This document shows positions 16,235-25,583 of a DNA stretch of 64,000 nucleotides, piece after piece. A program made the position numbers and the translations under genes. The stretch spans positions 414,625 to 478,624 of the forward strand of contig NZ_JHQL01000001.1 of assembly GCF_000712975.1 (NCBI RefSeq), given 5' to 3'. This stretch comes from Vreelandella neptunia. Lineage in GTDB: Bacteria > Pseudomonadota > Gammaproteobacteria > Pseudomonadales > Halomonadaceae. Every line of letters starts with the position of its first letter. Within the stretch, counting starts at the first letter, position 1. The notes under the pieces are model-generated. The model saw nothing but the letters and a program-made list of their open reading frames with translations, did no database searches and was not told where the DNA came from.

Positions 16235-17431
16235 ATGTGGGATTTCATCATTATTGGTGGCGGTATTTTGGGGTTTTCGACCGCTATGCAGCTGCAAAAA
16301 GCGTATCCAGAGAAACGTATGCTGGTGCTCGAAAAAGAGTCTGGCCCCGCGCAGCACCAAACGGGTCACAATAGTGGAGTCATTCATGCCGGGGTGTATT
16401 ACACACCGGGTAGTCTGAAGGCTAAGTTTTGTCTTGAGGGCAACCGCGCGACCCGTGAATTTTGCGATCAGCACAACGTAAAATACGATATCTGCGGCAA
16501 ATTGTTAGTCGCTACTAATGCCGTTGAGAAACAGCGTATGGAAGCGCTATGGGAGCGAACCGCTGCCAATGGTTTGGAGCGAGAATGGCTAGAGGCTGAT
16601 GCGCTAAAAGAGCGCGAGCCTAATATCTCTGGGGTAGCGGGTATTTTTGTACCTTCAAGTGGCATCGTCAATTATGCCGAGGTTACTCAAGCGATGGCCG
16701 CTGAATTCGAGCGTTTAGGGGGTGAAGTTCATTATGGCAGCTGCGTCACTGGTCTTGATGAGCGTACCAACGATGTCGTGGTGACCACGCAAAATGACAC
16801 GTTCACCAGCCGTTACTTGGTGTCTTGTTCAGGACTGATGGCTGATCGGGTGATCCGCATGCTGGGGCAAGACCCTGGCTTTACGATTTGTCCGTTTCGC
16901 GGCGAATATTACTTGCTGCCAGAGCGCCATAACCGAATTGTTAATCATCTGATTTATCCCATTCCGGATCCTACCATGCCGTTTTTGGGCGTACACCTGA
17001 CGCGCATGATTGATGGCACGGTGACGGTTGGCCCCAATGCGGTGCTGGCGTTGAAGCGCGAAGGCTACCGTAAACAGGATATGTCGCTGACCGACATGGG
17101 TCAGATGTTCACCCATCCGGGCATCTTGAAAGTGTTAGGCAAGCACCTAAAGCCTGGGTTGCTTGAGATGAAAAACTCGCTCTACAAGCGCGGTTATTTG
17201 TCTTTAGTGCGCAAGTATTGCCCCAGCCTAACGGCAGAAGACTTAACACCTTATCCTGCGGGGGTGCGGGCTCAGGCGGTGTCGAATGATGGCAAACTGG
17301 TGGATGATTTTCTATTTGTTAATACGCGGCGCACCGTCAACGTAGGCAATGCGCCTTCTCCTGCGGCGACCTCGGCGTTACCAATAGGAGCGCATATTGT
17401 GGAACAGGTAAAAGGGCTGCTGAGTGAGTAG
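16235..17431 (+). CDS. lhgO: L-2-hydroxyglutarate oxidase
   Basis: 398 residues, strongly resembling E. coli LhgO along its full length: FAD motif FIIIGGGILGFSTAMQL at the N-terminus, then HQTGHNSGVIHAGVYYTPGSLKA, IFVPSSGIV, CPFRGEYY, PIPDPTMPFLGVHLTRM and the C-terminal NAPSPAATSALPIGAHI block. LhgO oxidises L-2-hydroxyglutarate to 2-oxoglutarate and feeds electrons to the quinone pool. In enteric bacteria and pseudomonads it follows CsiD, which makes L-2-hydroxyglutarate from glutarate; no csiD is visible here. The frame extends to a TTG at 16214, but the ATG at 16235 directly precedes the FAD strand. A 14-bp tandem duplication spans the stop codon. Confidence 0.93.
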   Translation: MWDFIIIGGGILGFSTAMQLQKAYPEKRMLVLEKESGPAQHQTGHNSGVIHAGVYYTPGSLKAKFCLEGNRATREFCDQHNVKYDICGKLLVATNAVEKQRMEALWERTAANGLEREWLEADALKEREPNISGVAGIFVPSSGIVNYAEVTQAMAAEFERLGGEVHYGSCVTGLDERTNDVVVTTQNDTFTSRYLVSCSGLMADRVIRMLGQDPGFTICPFRGEYYLLPERHNRIVNHLIYPIPDPTMPFLGVHLTRMIDGTVTVGPNAVLALKREGYRKQDMSLTDMGQMFTHPGILKVLGKHLKPGLLEMKNSLYKRGYLSLVRKYCPSLTAEDLTPYPAGVRAQAVSNDGKLVDDFLFVNTRRTVNVGNAPSPAATSALPIGAHIVEQVKGLLSE

Positions 17432-17453
17432 TGTTGTATGAGTAGTGTTGTAT
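17426..17453. repeat. 14-bp perfect tandem duplication over the lhgO stop
   Basis: GAGTAGTGTTGTAT occurs twice back to back; the first copy contains the lhgO stop codon TAG. It resembles a recent slippage event. Confidence 0.85.
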
Positions 17454-17586
17454 TAGCATCTCACGCTAAAGCCGTGCTAACTTCTTTGCACCGTTTCTAC
17501 TTGCCGTTTACGGTAACCAGAAGCAGAGGGGCTTGACGCCCCCTTATCGTCAACCCTACTTAATAAGTCCAAAAAGGACGTAGGAA

Positions 17587-18552
17587 ATGCTCATGAGAAC
17601 TCTAAAATATACAGTGGCAGCATCTATGTTAGCCGTCGCACTGCCCGCCAGTGCGCAGCAGCTCTCTATTGCGACTGGTGGTACCGGCGGGGTTTATTAT
17701 CCAATCGGCGGTGGCTTTGCTGAAATGATTAATAACCATATTGAAGGCGCTCAGGCGACCGCTGAGGTTACCGGTGCCTCCGTCGAAAATATGGGCCTAA
17801 TTATGCGTGGCGATGCCGATTTGGCACTCGCGCTCGCGGATACGGTTTATCAGGCTTATAACGGCAGCGGCGACTTTGAAAGTCGCCAGATTGAAAATAC
17901 CCGCGCGCTGGCGTCTGTTTACCCCAATGCAGTACAGCTAGTGACGCTAGCCGAGTCGGATATCCAAACGATTGCTGATCTTGCCGGTAAGCGCGTTTCT
18001 GTTGGTGCGCCGGGTAGTGGTACCGAACTCAATGCGCGTGCCGTACTGGAAGCCAATGGCATTAGCTACGACGACTTTACTCCTCAGCGCCTCAACTTTA
18101 ACGAAACTGCTGATGCCATTCGTGATGGCGATATCGATGCCGGTTTCTGGAGTGTTGGGCCGCCTACCAGCTCTATCCTAAACCTTGCGGCTACTCGTGA
18201 TATCCGTCTCATCGGTCTTTCTGATGAAGAAGTTGCCAATGCACAGGAAGCAGAAGCAGTGTTCGCGCCCTATCAGCTGGCAGCGGGTATGTATGACGGC
18301 ATGGATGAGGCCATTCAGACCATTGGTATTCCCAATGTCTTGGTGGTGAATTCTGATATGGATGAAGAGCTTGCCTATCAGTTGACTCAGCTGCTGTTCG
18401 AGAATACTGACGAGCTGATCGCTGTTCATCCTGCTGCCAACGACACCACGATCGAGTTCACCATGAACTCTACGCCAGTGCCGTTACACCCGGGTGCCAT
18501 CCGCTATTTTGAAGAAGTTGGTGCTGATATTCCCGATCGTCTGCGCCCTTAA
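17587..18552 (+). CDS. TAXI-family TRAP transporter solute-binding protein
   Basis: 321 residues with a signal peptide ending near A-S-A-Q (residues 21-25) and the TAXI (TRAP-associated extracytoplasmic immunogenic) domain: LSIATGGTGGVYYPIGGGFAEMI at the mature N-terminus, GASVENMGLIMRGDADLAL and the KRVSVGAPGSGTELNA ligand loop. It binds a carboxylate-type solute in the periplasm and hands it to the fused TRAP permease encoded two genes downstream. AGGA-type ribosome site; an ATG at 17593 is an alternative start. Its position behind lhgO suggests glutarate, 2-hydroxyglutarate or 2-oxoglutarate as cargo, but this is inference. Some TAXI systems transport glutamate or glutamine. Confidence 0.9.
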   Translation: MLMRTLKYTVAASMLAVALPASAQQLSIATGGTGGVYYPIGGGFAEMINNHIEGAQATAEVTGASVENMGLIMRGDADLALALADTVYQAYNGSGDFESRQIENTRALASVYPNAVQLVTLAESDIQTIADLAGKRVSVGAPGSGTELNARAVLEANGISYDDFTPQRLNFNETADAIRDGDIDAGFWSVGPPTSSILNLAATRDIRLIGLSDEEVANAQEAEAVFAPYQLAAGMYDGMDEAIQTIGIPNVLVVNSDMDEELAYQLTQLLFENTDELIAVHPAANDTTIEFTMNSTPVPLHPGAIRYFEEVGADIPDRLRP

Positions 18553-18597
18553 CGGTTAACGAGTCACGTCGTAAGACATTGCCATAAGGATATTGCC

Positions 18598-19110
18598 ATG
18601 CAGTGGCAACAACGACTGATGGTGCTCCTTGTTGCATGTTTAGCGTTCGCCGAAGTGGGGGCTTCCCCCGCTTCGGCGATTGCGTCTATGCGCCTAGTCA
18701 TTGCGACCGAAGAGGGCGCTACTCTGGTGAATCAAGCAGTGCCTAATGGCGGTCGCTGGTGCCTTCAATGGAAGCACTCTGTTGAGCACTTTACGGTACT
18801 TGACTGCTATCGCAATGTGGCTGGCGTGATGCAGCTAGAGCGAAGCCATCAACCGGATTTTGCCGCCGGGCTTGGGCATATCTTTGGCCGTGGGGTGCAG
18901 GTGTCAGACGGTGAGGGCGGTTACTGGATTAACGCCATTAATGAGCCAGTTGCCAACAACCGCTATGTGTTAAGAGTGGGCTCCCCTGCGGTTAACCATC
19001 AAGTGGTGTGGCCAGGTGATGAACGCTCATCGGTGAGTTTAAGTGAGGTCGCCGCTGGGCAACGTGTCATCCTTCAATTAATTGCCCCCGACGCCGCCCC
19101 AAGTGAATAA
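18598..19110 (+). CDS. DUF1850 protein associated with TAXI-TRAP transporters
   Basis: 170 residues with an N-terminal hydrophobic export signal (about residues 6-28) and the DUF1850 core, including the W-x-H-S-V-E motif (QWKHSVEHFTVLDCY, about residues 57-71). DUF1850 proteins are repeatedly found beside TAXI-TRAP permeases, and this one lies exactly between the binding protein and the permease. The function is unknown; an accessory role in transport or assembly at the outer face of the inner membrane is inferred from the linkage. Two cysteines (one before and one after the motif) could form a disulfide. Confidence 0.75.
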   Translation: MQWQQRLMVLLVACLAFAEVGASPASAIASMRLVIATEEGATLVNQAVPNGGRWCLQWKHSVEHFTVLDCYRNVAGVMQLERSHQPDFAAGLGHIFGRGVQVSDGEGGYWINAINEPVANNRYVLRVGSPAVNHQVVWPGDERSSVSLSEVAAGQRVILQLIAPDAAPSE

Positions 19111-19142
19111 AAACGACATTAGTTAACGCTTCCGAGGACTTC

Positions 19143-21155
19143 ATGAACGATTCCACTCCACCGCCGGTTGTGATGCCCGGCGCGAATGCGATGCAGCCCC
19201 GCATTGTACTGTGGTGTATCACCGCGGTTGCGGTGGGCCTTTCTCTGTTTCAGCTTTACTCTGCGGGAATCCAGCCCCTGGGGCTTTTCTACCAGCGCAG
19301 CATCCACTTAGCACTGATTATGCTATTGGCCTTTTTGATGTTTCCAGCGTTTGGGCCGAAGCGGAAGCGCGGTGTTTTAGGTTGGGGGATCGATTGTCTA
19401 TTTTTAGCCGGCGCGATGATCACCGGTGGTTACTTAGTATTTAATCTAGATGCGATTTTTAGCCGTGCCGGCTTTTGGAACGATACCGATATATTAGTGG
19501 CTTGCATTGCCACGGTGACGGTACTTGAGGCAAGCCGTCGTGCCGTTGGGTGTGGTATGACAGTGATTGGCCTGCTTGCCATTATCTACGCGTTTGCAGG
19601 ACCTCGTGGCGAGCTGCCATGGCTAGGTGAATGGATGCCCGGCATTTTAGAGCATCGCGGCTATACCTTGGAGCGCATTGCAGGACAGCTCTATTTAGGG
19701 CAAGAGGGTATCTTTGGTTTGCCGCTGGGTGTTGCGGCAACCTATATTTTTATATTCGTGCTATTTGGGGCTTTTTTAGAAAGCACTGGTGCGGGTAAGT
19801 TTTTTATCGATATGGCGTATGCCGCCACGGGTCGCCAACGGGGTGGCCCCGCAAAAGCTGCTGTGCTGGCGTCTGCGGGAATGGGCTCCATTTCAGGTAG
19901 TGCGATTGCCAACGTGGTGACCACTGGGGCATTTACCATTCCGCTGATGAAAAAGCTGGGCTATCAGCCGAAGCAGGCGGGTGGGATTGAAGCCGCAGCA
20001 TCGACCGGTGGGCAAATTATGCCGCCGCTGATGGGCGCAGGTGCCTTCTTAATTGCCGAGTACACCAATACGCCTTATTTAGAAATCGTCAAAATCAGCA
20101 TTTTGCCAGCGATAATGTACTTTGCGACGGTGTATCTGTTTGTGCATATTATTGCTTTGAAGCAGGGCATGCAGGGGTTAGCAAAAAGTGAGCTGCCGCA
20201 GATGCGTCAGGTGATGAAAGATGGCTGGCACTTCCTGCTGCCACTGGCAGTATTGGTGTGGCTGCTGGCAATGAGCATGTCGCCAATGCGCGTGGGTTAT
20301 TACGCAGTGGTCACCATTATCGCCGTGGCCGTTCTCCGTTATGCACTGTGGTACTTCTTTATTGCCCCCAAGCAAGGGCAGCCAGTCACCGTTAGCCGCA
20401 CTAAAGGCGTGGTGTGGGCAGGGCTAGTTAAACTGGTTCAAGGCTTAGAGCTTGGCGCGCGTAATGCCGTTGCTGTTTCCATGGCGTGTGCCGTAGCAGG
20501 GATTATTGTTGGCGTAGTGGGCCTGACAGGGCTTGGCCTTAAATTCTCCTCCATGATGCTGGCTTTCTCTGGCGGCAACCTAGTGTTGGCGCTAGTGATG
20601 GTACTGCTGGCAAGCTTAATTTTGGGGATGGGGTTGCCGGTTACCGCCAGCTATATTGTCTTGATTGTGCTGGTGGGCCCAGCGCTGACCGCTGAATTTG
20701 GGGTGCCGCTATTGATCGCCCACTTAGTGGTGTTCTGGTATTCCCAAGATTCTAATGTGACTCCACCTATCGCCCTGGCAGGCTTTGCAGGGGCAGCGAT
20801 TGCAGGTAGTAAGCCGATGGAGACTGGCTTCCAAGCTTGGAAGTTTGCTAAAGGGCTCTACCTGATTCCGCTGTTTATGGTCTTCAACCCAGAGATCATT
20901 GTGGGTGGGCCAGTGTTGGTGGTGGTGTGGAATGCACTGATTGCTATCTTGGCACTGTGCGCGTTTGCTGCAGCACTGGAGGGCTACTTATTCACTAAAA
21001 TGTCCTTGCTGCCGCGTTTGGCGATTGGTGGCGCTATTGTTGGGGTCTTCTACCCTAGTCTGTTAACTGAAATTGCTGGGGTGGCAATAATGATGGTCGC
21101 GATTGGTGCCAATTGGGTCGCCTGCAAGCAAGAGTCTCAGCCAGTGAACGGTTAA
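19143..21155 (+). CDS. TRAP transporter fused permease (DctQM fusion, TAXI type)
   Basis: 670 residues, rich in hydrophobic segments. The N-terminal quarter corresponds to the small DctQ part and the rest to the large DctM part. Signature stretches include GMGSISGSAIANVVTTGAFTIPLM, EAAASTGGQIMPPLMGAGAF and GMGLPVTASYIVLI, the repeated half-sites of the TRAP large subunit. With the TAXI binding protein it forms a secondary importer usually driven by a Na+ gradient, well suited to a halophile. Last gene of the three-gene unit; a strong stem-loop terminator follows. Confidence 0.92.
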   Translation: MNDSTPPPVVMPGANAMQPRIVLWCITAVAVGLSLFQLYSAGIQPLGLFYQRSIHLALIMLLAFLMFPAFGPKRKRGVLGWGIDCLFLAGAMITGGYLVFNLDAIFSRAGFWNDTDILVACIATVTVLEASRRAVGCGMTVIGLLAIIYAFAGPRGELPWLGEWMPGILEHRGYTLERIAGQLYLGQEGIFGLPLGVAATYIFIFVLFGAFLESTGAGKFFIDMAYAATGRQRGGPAKAAVLASAGMGSISGSAIANVVTTGAFTIPLMKKLGYQPKQAGGIEAAASTGGQIMPPLMGAGAFLIAEYTNTPYLEIVKISILPAIMYFATVYLFVHIIALKQGMQGLAKSELPQMRQVMKDGWHFLLPLAVLVWLLAMSMSPMRVGYYAVVTIIAVAVLRYALWYFFIAPKQGQPVTVSRTKGVVWAGLVKLVQGLELGARNAVAVSMACAVAGIIVGVVGLTGLGLKFSSMMLAFSGGNLVLALVMVLLASLILGMGLPVTASYIVLIVLVGPALTAEFGVPLLIAHLVVFWYSQDSNVTPPIALAGFAGAAIAGSKPMETGFQAWKFAKGLYLIPLFMVFNPEIIVGGPVLVVVWNALIAILALCAFAAALEGYLFTKMSLLPRLAIGGAIVGVFYPSLLTEIAGVAIMMVAIGANWVACKQESQPVNG

Positions 21156-21182
21156 TCCAATAGCTTTAATACTCACCATGAA

Positions 21183-21214
21183 AAAGCCCGGCGACCATTA
21201 GGCCGCCGGGCTTT
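21183..21214. terminator. Bidirectional terminator between TRAP permease and PBP1A genes
   Basis: An 11-bp perfect stem AAAGCCCGGCG / CGCCGGGCTTT with a 10-nt loop lies between two convergent genes, with A/T flanks on both sides. Confidence 0.8.
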
Positions 21215-21233
21215 AACATTGAGAAGGCTGAGA

Positions 21234-23762
21234 TTAGAAAATTGACTCAGCAGTACCAGATCCCTGAGAACCACTGACTTCTTCTAGTTCACGACTGATA
21301 CGACGTTGCTGAAAGCCAGGAAGGTGGTCGCGGTGGAAGAGTTCCGAAATGCCTCCCGATTGACCATCCTGCAAGCGGCGGCCAGTGGTTGGGTCGATAC
21401 GGGCACTGACGATAGTTTCTGGACGTTCGGGTAACGCTGAAGGCGTACCTTCTAATGCATCACCCATAAAATCTACCCAGATAGGAAGAGCGGCATTGGC
21501 GCCATACTCAGCAATAGTTTCATTGCTGTCTTTGCCTACCCACACAGTGGTCACTAAGTCGCTGTTAAAGCCAGCGAACCATGCATCACGCTGGCTATTG
21601 GTGGTGCCTGTTTTGCCAACAATATCATCGCGGTTCAAGCTTAGTGCGCCTCGTCCTGTGCCCGAGGTAATAACGTCGCGCAGCATGTCGCGCAGAATAT
21701 AGACAGCCGCAGGATCGGCTACTCGAGGAGCAACAGGGTACTCTTTGCCGTTGATTTCAACAGTTTCTTGCCCTTCAGCACAGCTAGGGCAAGCAACCTG
21801 GGGCGTTGCCTCATCCACTAGTTCCTCATCATCGTTACGCGTGACGCGTTCAATGAACCATGGTGCGACCTGGAAGCCGCCGTTGGCAATTACGGAGTAG
21901 GCGTTGGTCATTTCCATGGGGGTTAAGGTAGCACTGCCTAAAGCAAGTGACAGCCCACGTGGCAAGCGGCTGGGAGAGAAACCAAACCCTTCTAAATAGC
22001 TAATAGTATGGTCTAGACCCATGGCTTGTAGTACACGAATCGTGACTAGGTTGCGCGAACGAGCAAGCGCGGGGCGCAAGCGCATTGGACCTTGGAAATC
22101 CCGGCTTGAATTGACCGGACGCCATAAGGAATTACTGCCGTCATCGAGTACAACTGGGGAATCATTAACCACGCTTGCCGCATTCATTTCGCCATTTTCT
22201 AGGGCAGCAAGATAGATAAACGGCTTAAAAATAGAGCCTGATTGGCGCTGGGCTTGAACGGCGCGATTGAACTTACTGGCGTTGAAATCAAACCCACCCT
22301 GTAAGGCCAAAATAGCGCCGGTGCGAGGATCTTGGGCAACCAAAGAACCTTCGGCATCGGGCCGTTGCGATAGGCGAAGTGTTTCGTCCTGGTTTTCAAC
22401 CACTCGGATCAGGTCACCACGAACAGCAATCTGCTCTGCGCTACTTGGTTCTGCACCGCGACTGCGTGGGCTTAAATAGGGGCGTGCCCAGCTTAGGCCG
22501 CTCCATTCGATTGTACGCAGCTCTCCGCCACGGGTAAGTACCTGCATCTCACGACCACTGCTCTCAACCACAATGGCTGGCTGGAGGAGGCCATAGTTGG
22601 GCGTGCGCTCTAACACCTGTAACCAGTTACTAACGTCACCATCCACCCCTTCAACTTGTGTTTGGCTGCGCTCGGCGGCTTGGCGGGCGGTTTCGCGAAT
22701 TTCGGGTGATTCTGATAATTCTTCCTCTAGCCCGAGGGTAGCGGTTTGCTCTTGAGCTTCAACCAAGCTGGCAGCGATATCCTGCTGTTCTGGCCCACGC
22801 CAGCCGTGGCGTAGATCGTATGCCAATAAGCCGTTTGCCAGAGCTTGGTGCGCATAGGGCTGTAGCGTGCTATCAATCGTGGTGTAAATACGATAGCCAC
22901 CGGTATATGCCGCATCGCCAAAGCGTTCCATAGCAAATTGACGGGCCATTTCTGAAACATAAGCCGCATCTACTTCGGTTTGGGTGTAATGGCGACGTGC
23001 AGTAACAGGCTCTTGCACCGCTGCTAGATAAATATCGTTTTCAATAAGACCAAGCTCGCGCATACGGAATAAAATCCAGTTGCGACGAATGAGCGAACGC
23101 TCGGAATTAGCTAGCGGGTTAAAAGCGGAAGGCGCTTTAGGAAGACCGGCAATCATGGCCGTTTGAGCTAGCGTTAGCTCTGCCAGCGGCTTGTCGTAAT
23201 ATGTTTCAGAGGCTGCAGCGATGCCATAAGCGCGATTACCGAGGAAGATCTTGTTGACGTAAAGCTCGAAAATCTCCTCTTTATCAAGAATCTGCTCCAT
23301 TTGCAGAGCCAGAAGAATCTCGCGAATTTTGCGAGTAAACGTCTGGTCAAGCGTCAACATATAGTTGCGCGCAACCTGCATCGTGATGGTCGAGCCGCCG
23401 GATTGGATAGTACCGCCACTCTGGGCTAACTCTACCGCCGCCCTTGCAATGCCGCGAGGGTCAACGCCAGCATGATCAAAGTAATTGGCATCTTCCGCTG
23501 CGATCAGTGCGTTAATCATGTCCTGGGGAATATCAGCAAAGTCGACAGGCATGCGGCGTTCTTCGCCAAATTCACCAATGAGCTTGCCGTCATTGGTGAA
23601 GATGCGAAGCGGTGTATGTAGTTCAAAATCCTGCAGCTGGCGCACATCAGGTAGGCCAGGTGAGAAATAAATAGCAGCACCCACCACTGCCAATACGGTA
23701 GCACCAATAAGCGCAACGATCAGTGAAAACAGTGACAGGATGAGGGTTCGAAAAAACGTCAT
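21234..23762 (-). CDS. mrcA: Penicillin-binding protein 1A (bifunctional transglycosylase/transpeptidase)
   Basis: About 842 residues. An N-terminal membrane anchor (residues 5-33) is followed by a GT51 glycosyltransferase domain with AAEDANYFDHAGVDP, GGSTITMQVARN and the RKIREILLALQ block. After an inserted OB-type domain comes the transpeptidase domain with the S-x-x-K motif S-G-S-I-F-K-P, the S-R-N motif and K-T-G-T-T-N. It polymerises and cross-links peptidoglycan in the periplasm. A CPSC pair (PQVACPSCAEG) lies in a loop of the transpeptidase domain. The frame extends further upstream, but the ATG at 23762 directly precedes the membrane anchor. Divergent from pilM, the usual gammaproteobacterial arrangement. 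Confidence 0.95.
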   Translation of the reverse strand: MTFFRTLILSLFSLIVALIGATVLAVVGAAIYFSPGLPDVRQLQDFELHTPLRIFTNDGKLIGEFGEERRMPVDFADIPQDMINALIAAEDANYFDHAGVDPRGIARAAVELAQSGGTIQSGGSTITMQVARNYMLTLDQTFTRKIREILLALQMEQILDKEEIFELYVNKIFLGNRAYGIAAASETYYDKPLAELTLAQTAMIAGLPKAPSAFNPLANSERSLIRRNWILFRMRELGLIENDIYLAAVQEPVTARRHYTQTEVDAAYVSEMARQFAMERFGDAAYTGGYRIYTTIDSTLQPYAHQALANGLLAYDLRHGWRGPEQQDIAASLVEAQEQTATLGLEEELSESPEIRETARQAAERSQTQVEGVDGDVSNWLQVLERTPNYGLLQPAIVVESSGREMQVLTRGGELRTIEWSGLSWARPYLSPRSRGAEPSSAEQIAVRGDLIRVVENQDETLRLSQRPDAEGSLVAQDPRTGAILALQGGFDFNASKFNRAVQAQRQSGSIFKPFIYLAALENGEMNAASVVNDSPVVLDDGSNSLWRPVNSSRDFQGPMRLRPALARSRNLVTIRVLQAMGLDHTISYLEGFGFSPSRLPRGLSLALGSATLTPMEMTNAYSVIANGGFQVAPWFIERVTRNDDEELVDEATPQVACPSCAEGQETVEINGKEYPVAPRVADPAAVYILRDMLRDVITSGTGRGALSLNRDDIVGKTGTTNSQRDAWFAGFNSDLVTTVWVGKDSNETIAEYGANAALPIWVDFMGDALEGTPSALPERPETIVSARIDPTTGRRLQDGQSGGISELFHRDHLPGFQQRRISRELEEVSGSQGSGTAESIF

Positions 23763-23955
23763 GAACAGAGTACACCCGTGGAAATGAGAATAGACACGGT
23801 ATCCAAACGACCGTATCACGCAATTGGCTGCCATTATAGGAAGGGGAAGCAGCGGTCACCAGTGTTGATATGCCGTAATGCCATTCGCGTGTGACTGAGG
23901 TGAAAATCATGTAATCTCGAAACTTGCACGTTAGGCAGGCGGAGCCGAACCCAAG

Positions 23956-25017
23956 ATGCGCTTACTCACACCCCGTAAAGGGTTGATTGGCGTCGATATT
24001 ACATCGGCGACCGTCAAGCTGTTAGAGCTCAAACAGTATAACGATAACTATCAAGTAGAAAGCTACGCTGTTCGTCCATTGCCAGAAGGCGCGGTGGTTG
24101 AAAGACGCATCCGCGACATTAATGATGTGGCAAATGTGCTTAGGCGTGCTGTGGAGCACGCAAAGCCCTCTACGCGAAAAGCGGCGGTGGCTGTACCAGC
24201 GAGTGCCGCTATTACTAAAACACTGACCTTTCCTGCTTCGCTAAGCGAAGAAGAAATTGAAGAGCGAATAATCGCCGAATCTGACCGCCATATTCCTTTT
24301 CCGTTCAGCGAAGTGGCATTTGATTTTCAATGCCTCGGTCCCGCTCCTTTTGATGAGGACAAGCAAGAGGTTATTTTAGTGGCGTGTCGCCAACAAGATG
24401 TGACCCAGCTTACCGAAACATTAGAACGTGCTGGGCTGGAACCTGCTGCAGTCGACGTAGAAACATTTGCGATGGAGCGTGCGTTGGCCGAGTTACGCCG
24501 GCAACTAAACGTCGCAAACGATCCAACTGCGTGTGTGGGGTTAGTTGATATCGGGGCGAATATGAACGCTTTTCACGTGGTACGGGGCGGGCACATTGTG
24601 TATAGCCGCGATACCGTGTTTGGTGGACGTCAGTTAACCGATACGATTCGTGAGTATTACCACATGAGCATAGAAGAGGCTGGTTTTGCTAAAAAGCGTG
24701 GCGGGCTACCTAGTGATTACCAAGAGAAAGTGCTCACTCCATTTTTAGAGACGGTTGTGCAACAGGTAGGACGGTCATTGCAGCTTTATTATACCGCTGG
24801 TCGTCAGCATGAGGTTCAACATATTGTGTTAGCAGGTGGTTGTAGTGTTATTCCGGGCCTTGCAGAGCGTATCGCTGACGATAGTGGTATGTCGGTAACT
24901 ATCGCTAACCCGTTTCAGCGTATGCGCATCAATAAACGGATTAATAAAGAAGCGTTAAGCAATGACGCACCTGCGATGCTAACGGCGGGCGGATTGGCAA
25001 TGCGAGTTAGCCAATGA
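23956..25017 (+). CDS. pilM: Type IV pilus assembly protein PilM
   Basis: 353 residues of the actin-like ATPase fold: IGVDITSATVKLLEL at the N-terminus, GLVDIGANMNAFHVV phosphate loop and VLAGGCSVIPGL adenosine loop. PilM binds the cytoplasmic tail of PilN and links the inner-membrane alignment complex to the pilus motor. First gene of pilMNOPQ; its stop overlaps the pilN start (ATGA). The divergent mrcA promoter lies in the 193-bp gap upstream. Confidence 0.95.
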   Translation: MRLLTPRKGLIGVDITSATVKLLELKQYNDNYQVESYAVRPLPEGAVVERRIRDINDVANVLRRAVEHAKPSTRKAAVAVPASAAITKTLTFPASLSEEEIEERIIAESDRHIPFPFSEVAFDFQCLGPAPFDEDKQEVILVACRQQDVTQLTETLERAGLEPAAVDVETFAMERALAELRRQLNVANDPTACVGLVDIGANMNAFHVVRGGHIVYSRDTVFGGRQLTDTIREYYHMSIEEAGFAKKRGGLPSDYQEKVLTPFLETVVQQVGRSLQLYYTAGRQHEVQHIVLAGGCSVIPGLAERIADDSGMSVTIANPFQRMRINKRINKEALSNDAPAMLTAGGLAMRVSQ

Positions 25018-25583
25018 GTATTAATATCAACCTTTTGCCATGGCGTGAAGTACAGCGAGAAAGGCGCACGAAGAAGTTTTACGGCGTTATGTTATTGATG
25101 CTAGTGGCAGGTGCAGCGTGTGGGCTAGGCATCTTGCACATATATCAGCAGCAATTGGCTGCTCAGCAACAGCGTAATGCTTATATTTCTACCTATATTG
25201 AGCAGCTCAACATTGAAATTTCCGATGTGCAGCGCTATCAGGGTGATACAGAACGTTTAGGCGAGCAGTTAGCGTTGTTTCAAACGCTTAATTCCGAACG
25301 TATGAGTACAGTAAGGCTGTTTAATGATATTGCCGCTAGCGTTGCCGATGGTGTGGTGTATCAACGTATGACACGCAGCGGAGAGCTCGTTAGCCTTTCA
25401 GCGGTCGCCAGTAATGAGCGTCAAATTTCTGAGCAGTTACGACAAATTGCAGATATGCCTGGGTTGGGTGTACCGCTATTTTCTGAGGTTGCCAGCGGCC
25501 AAGATGACACACGGCGTGTTTTTCAGTTTGAAGTGATGCAGCAGCCTCTTAGTGACGCTGTTTCCTTGGAGGCTGCACCATGA
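25014..25583 (+). CDS. pilN: Type IV pilus assembly protein PilN
   Basis: 189 residues. The short cytoplasmic N-terminus carries the conserved I-N-L-L-P-W-R-E motif (residues 4-11) that binds PilM. One membrane helix (about 23-42) is followed by a periplasmic coiled coil and a ferredoxin-like domain. It forms a heterodimer with PilO in the inner-membrane alignment platform. It overlaps pilM and pilO by 4 bp each, indicating translational coupling. Confidence 0.93.
   Translation: MSININLLPWREVQRERRTKKFYGVMLLMLVAGAACGLGILHIYQQQLAAQQQRNAYISTYIEQLNIEISDVQRYQGDTERLGEQLALFQTLNSERMSTVRLFNDIAASVADGVVYQRMTRSGELVSLSAVASNERQISEQLRQIADMPGLGVPLFSEVASGQDDTRRVFQFEVMQQPLSDAVSLEAAP

Noticed and set aside
17528..17542. 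GGGGC-TTGAC-GCCCC hairpin before the TAXI gene as a terminator of lhgO
   Set aside because: The stem is only five base pairs and is not followed by a T run; too weak to call.
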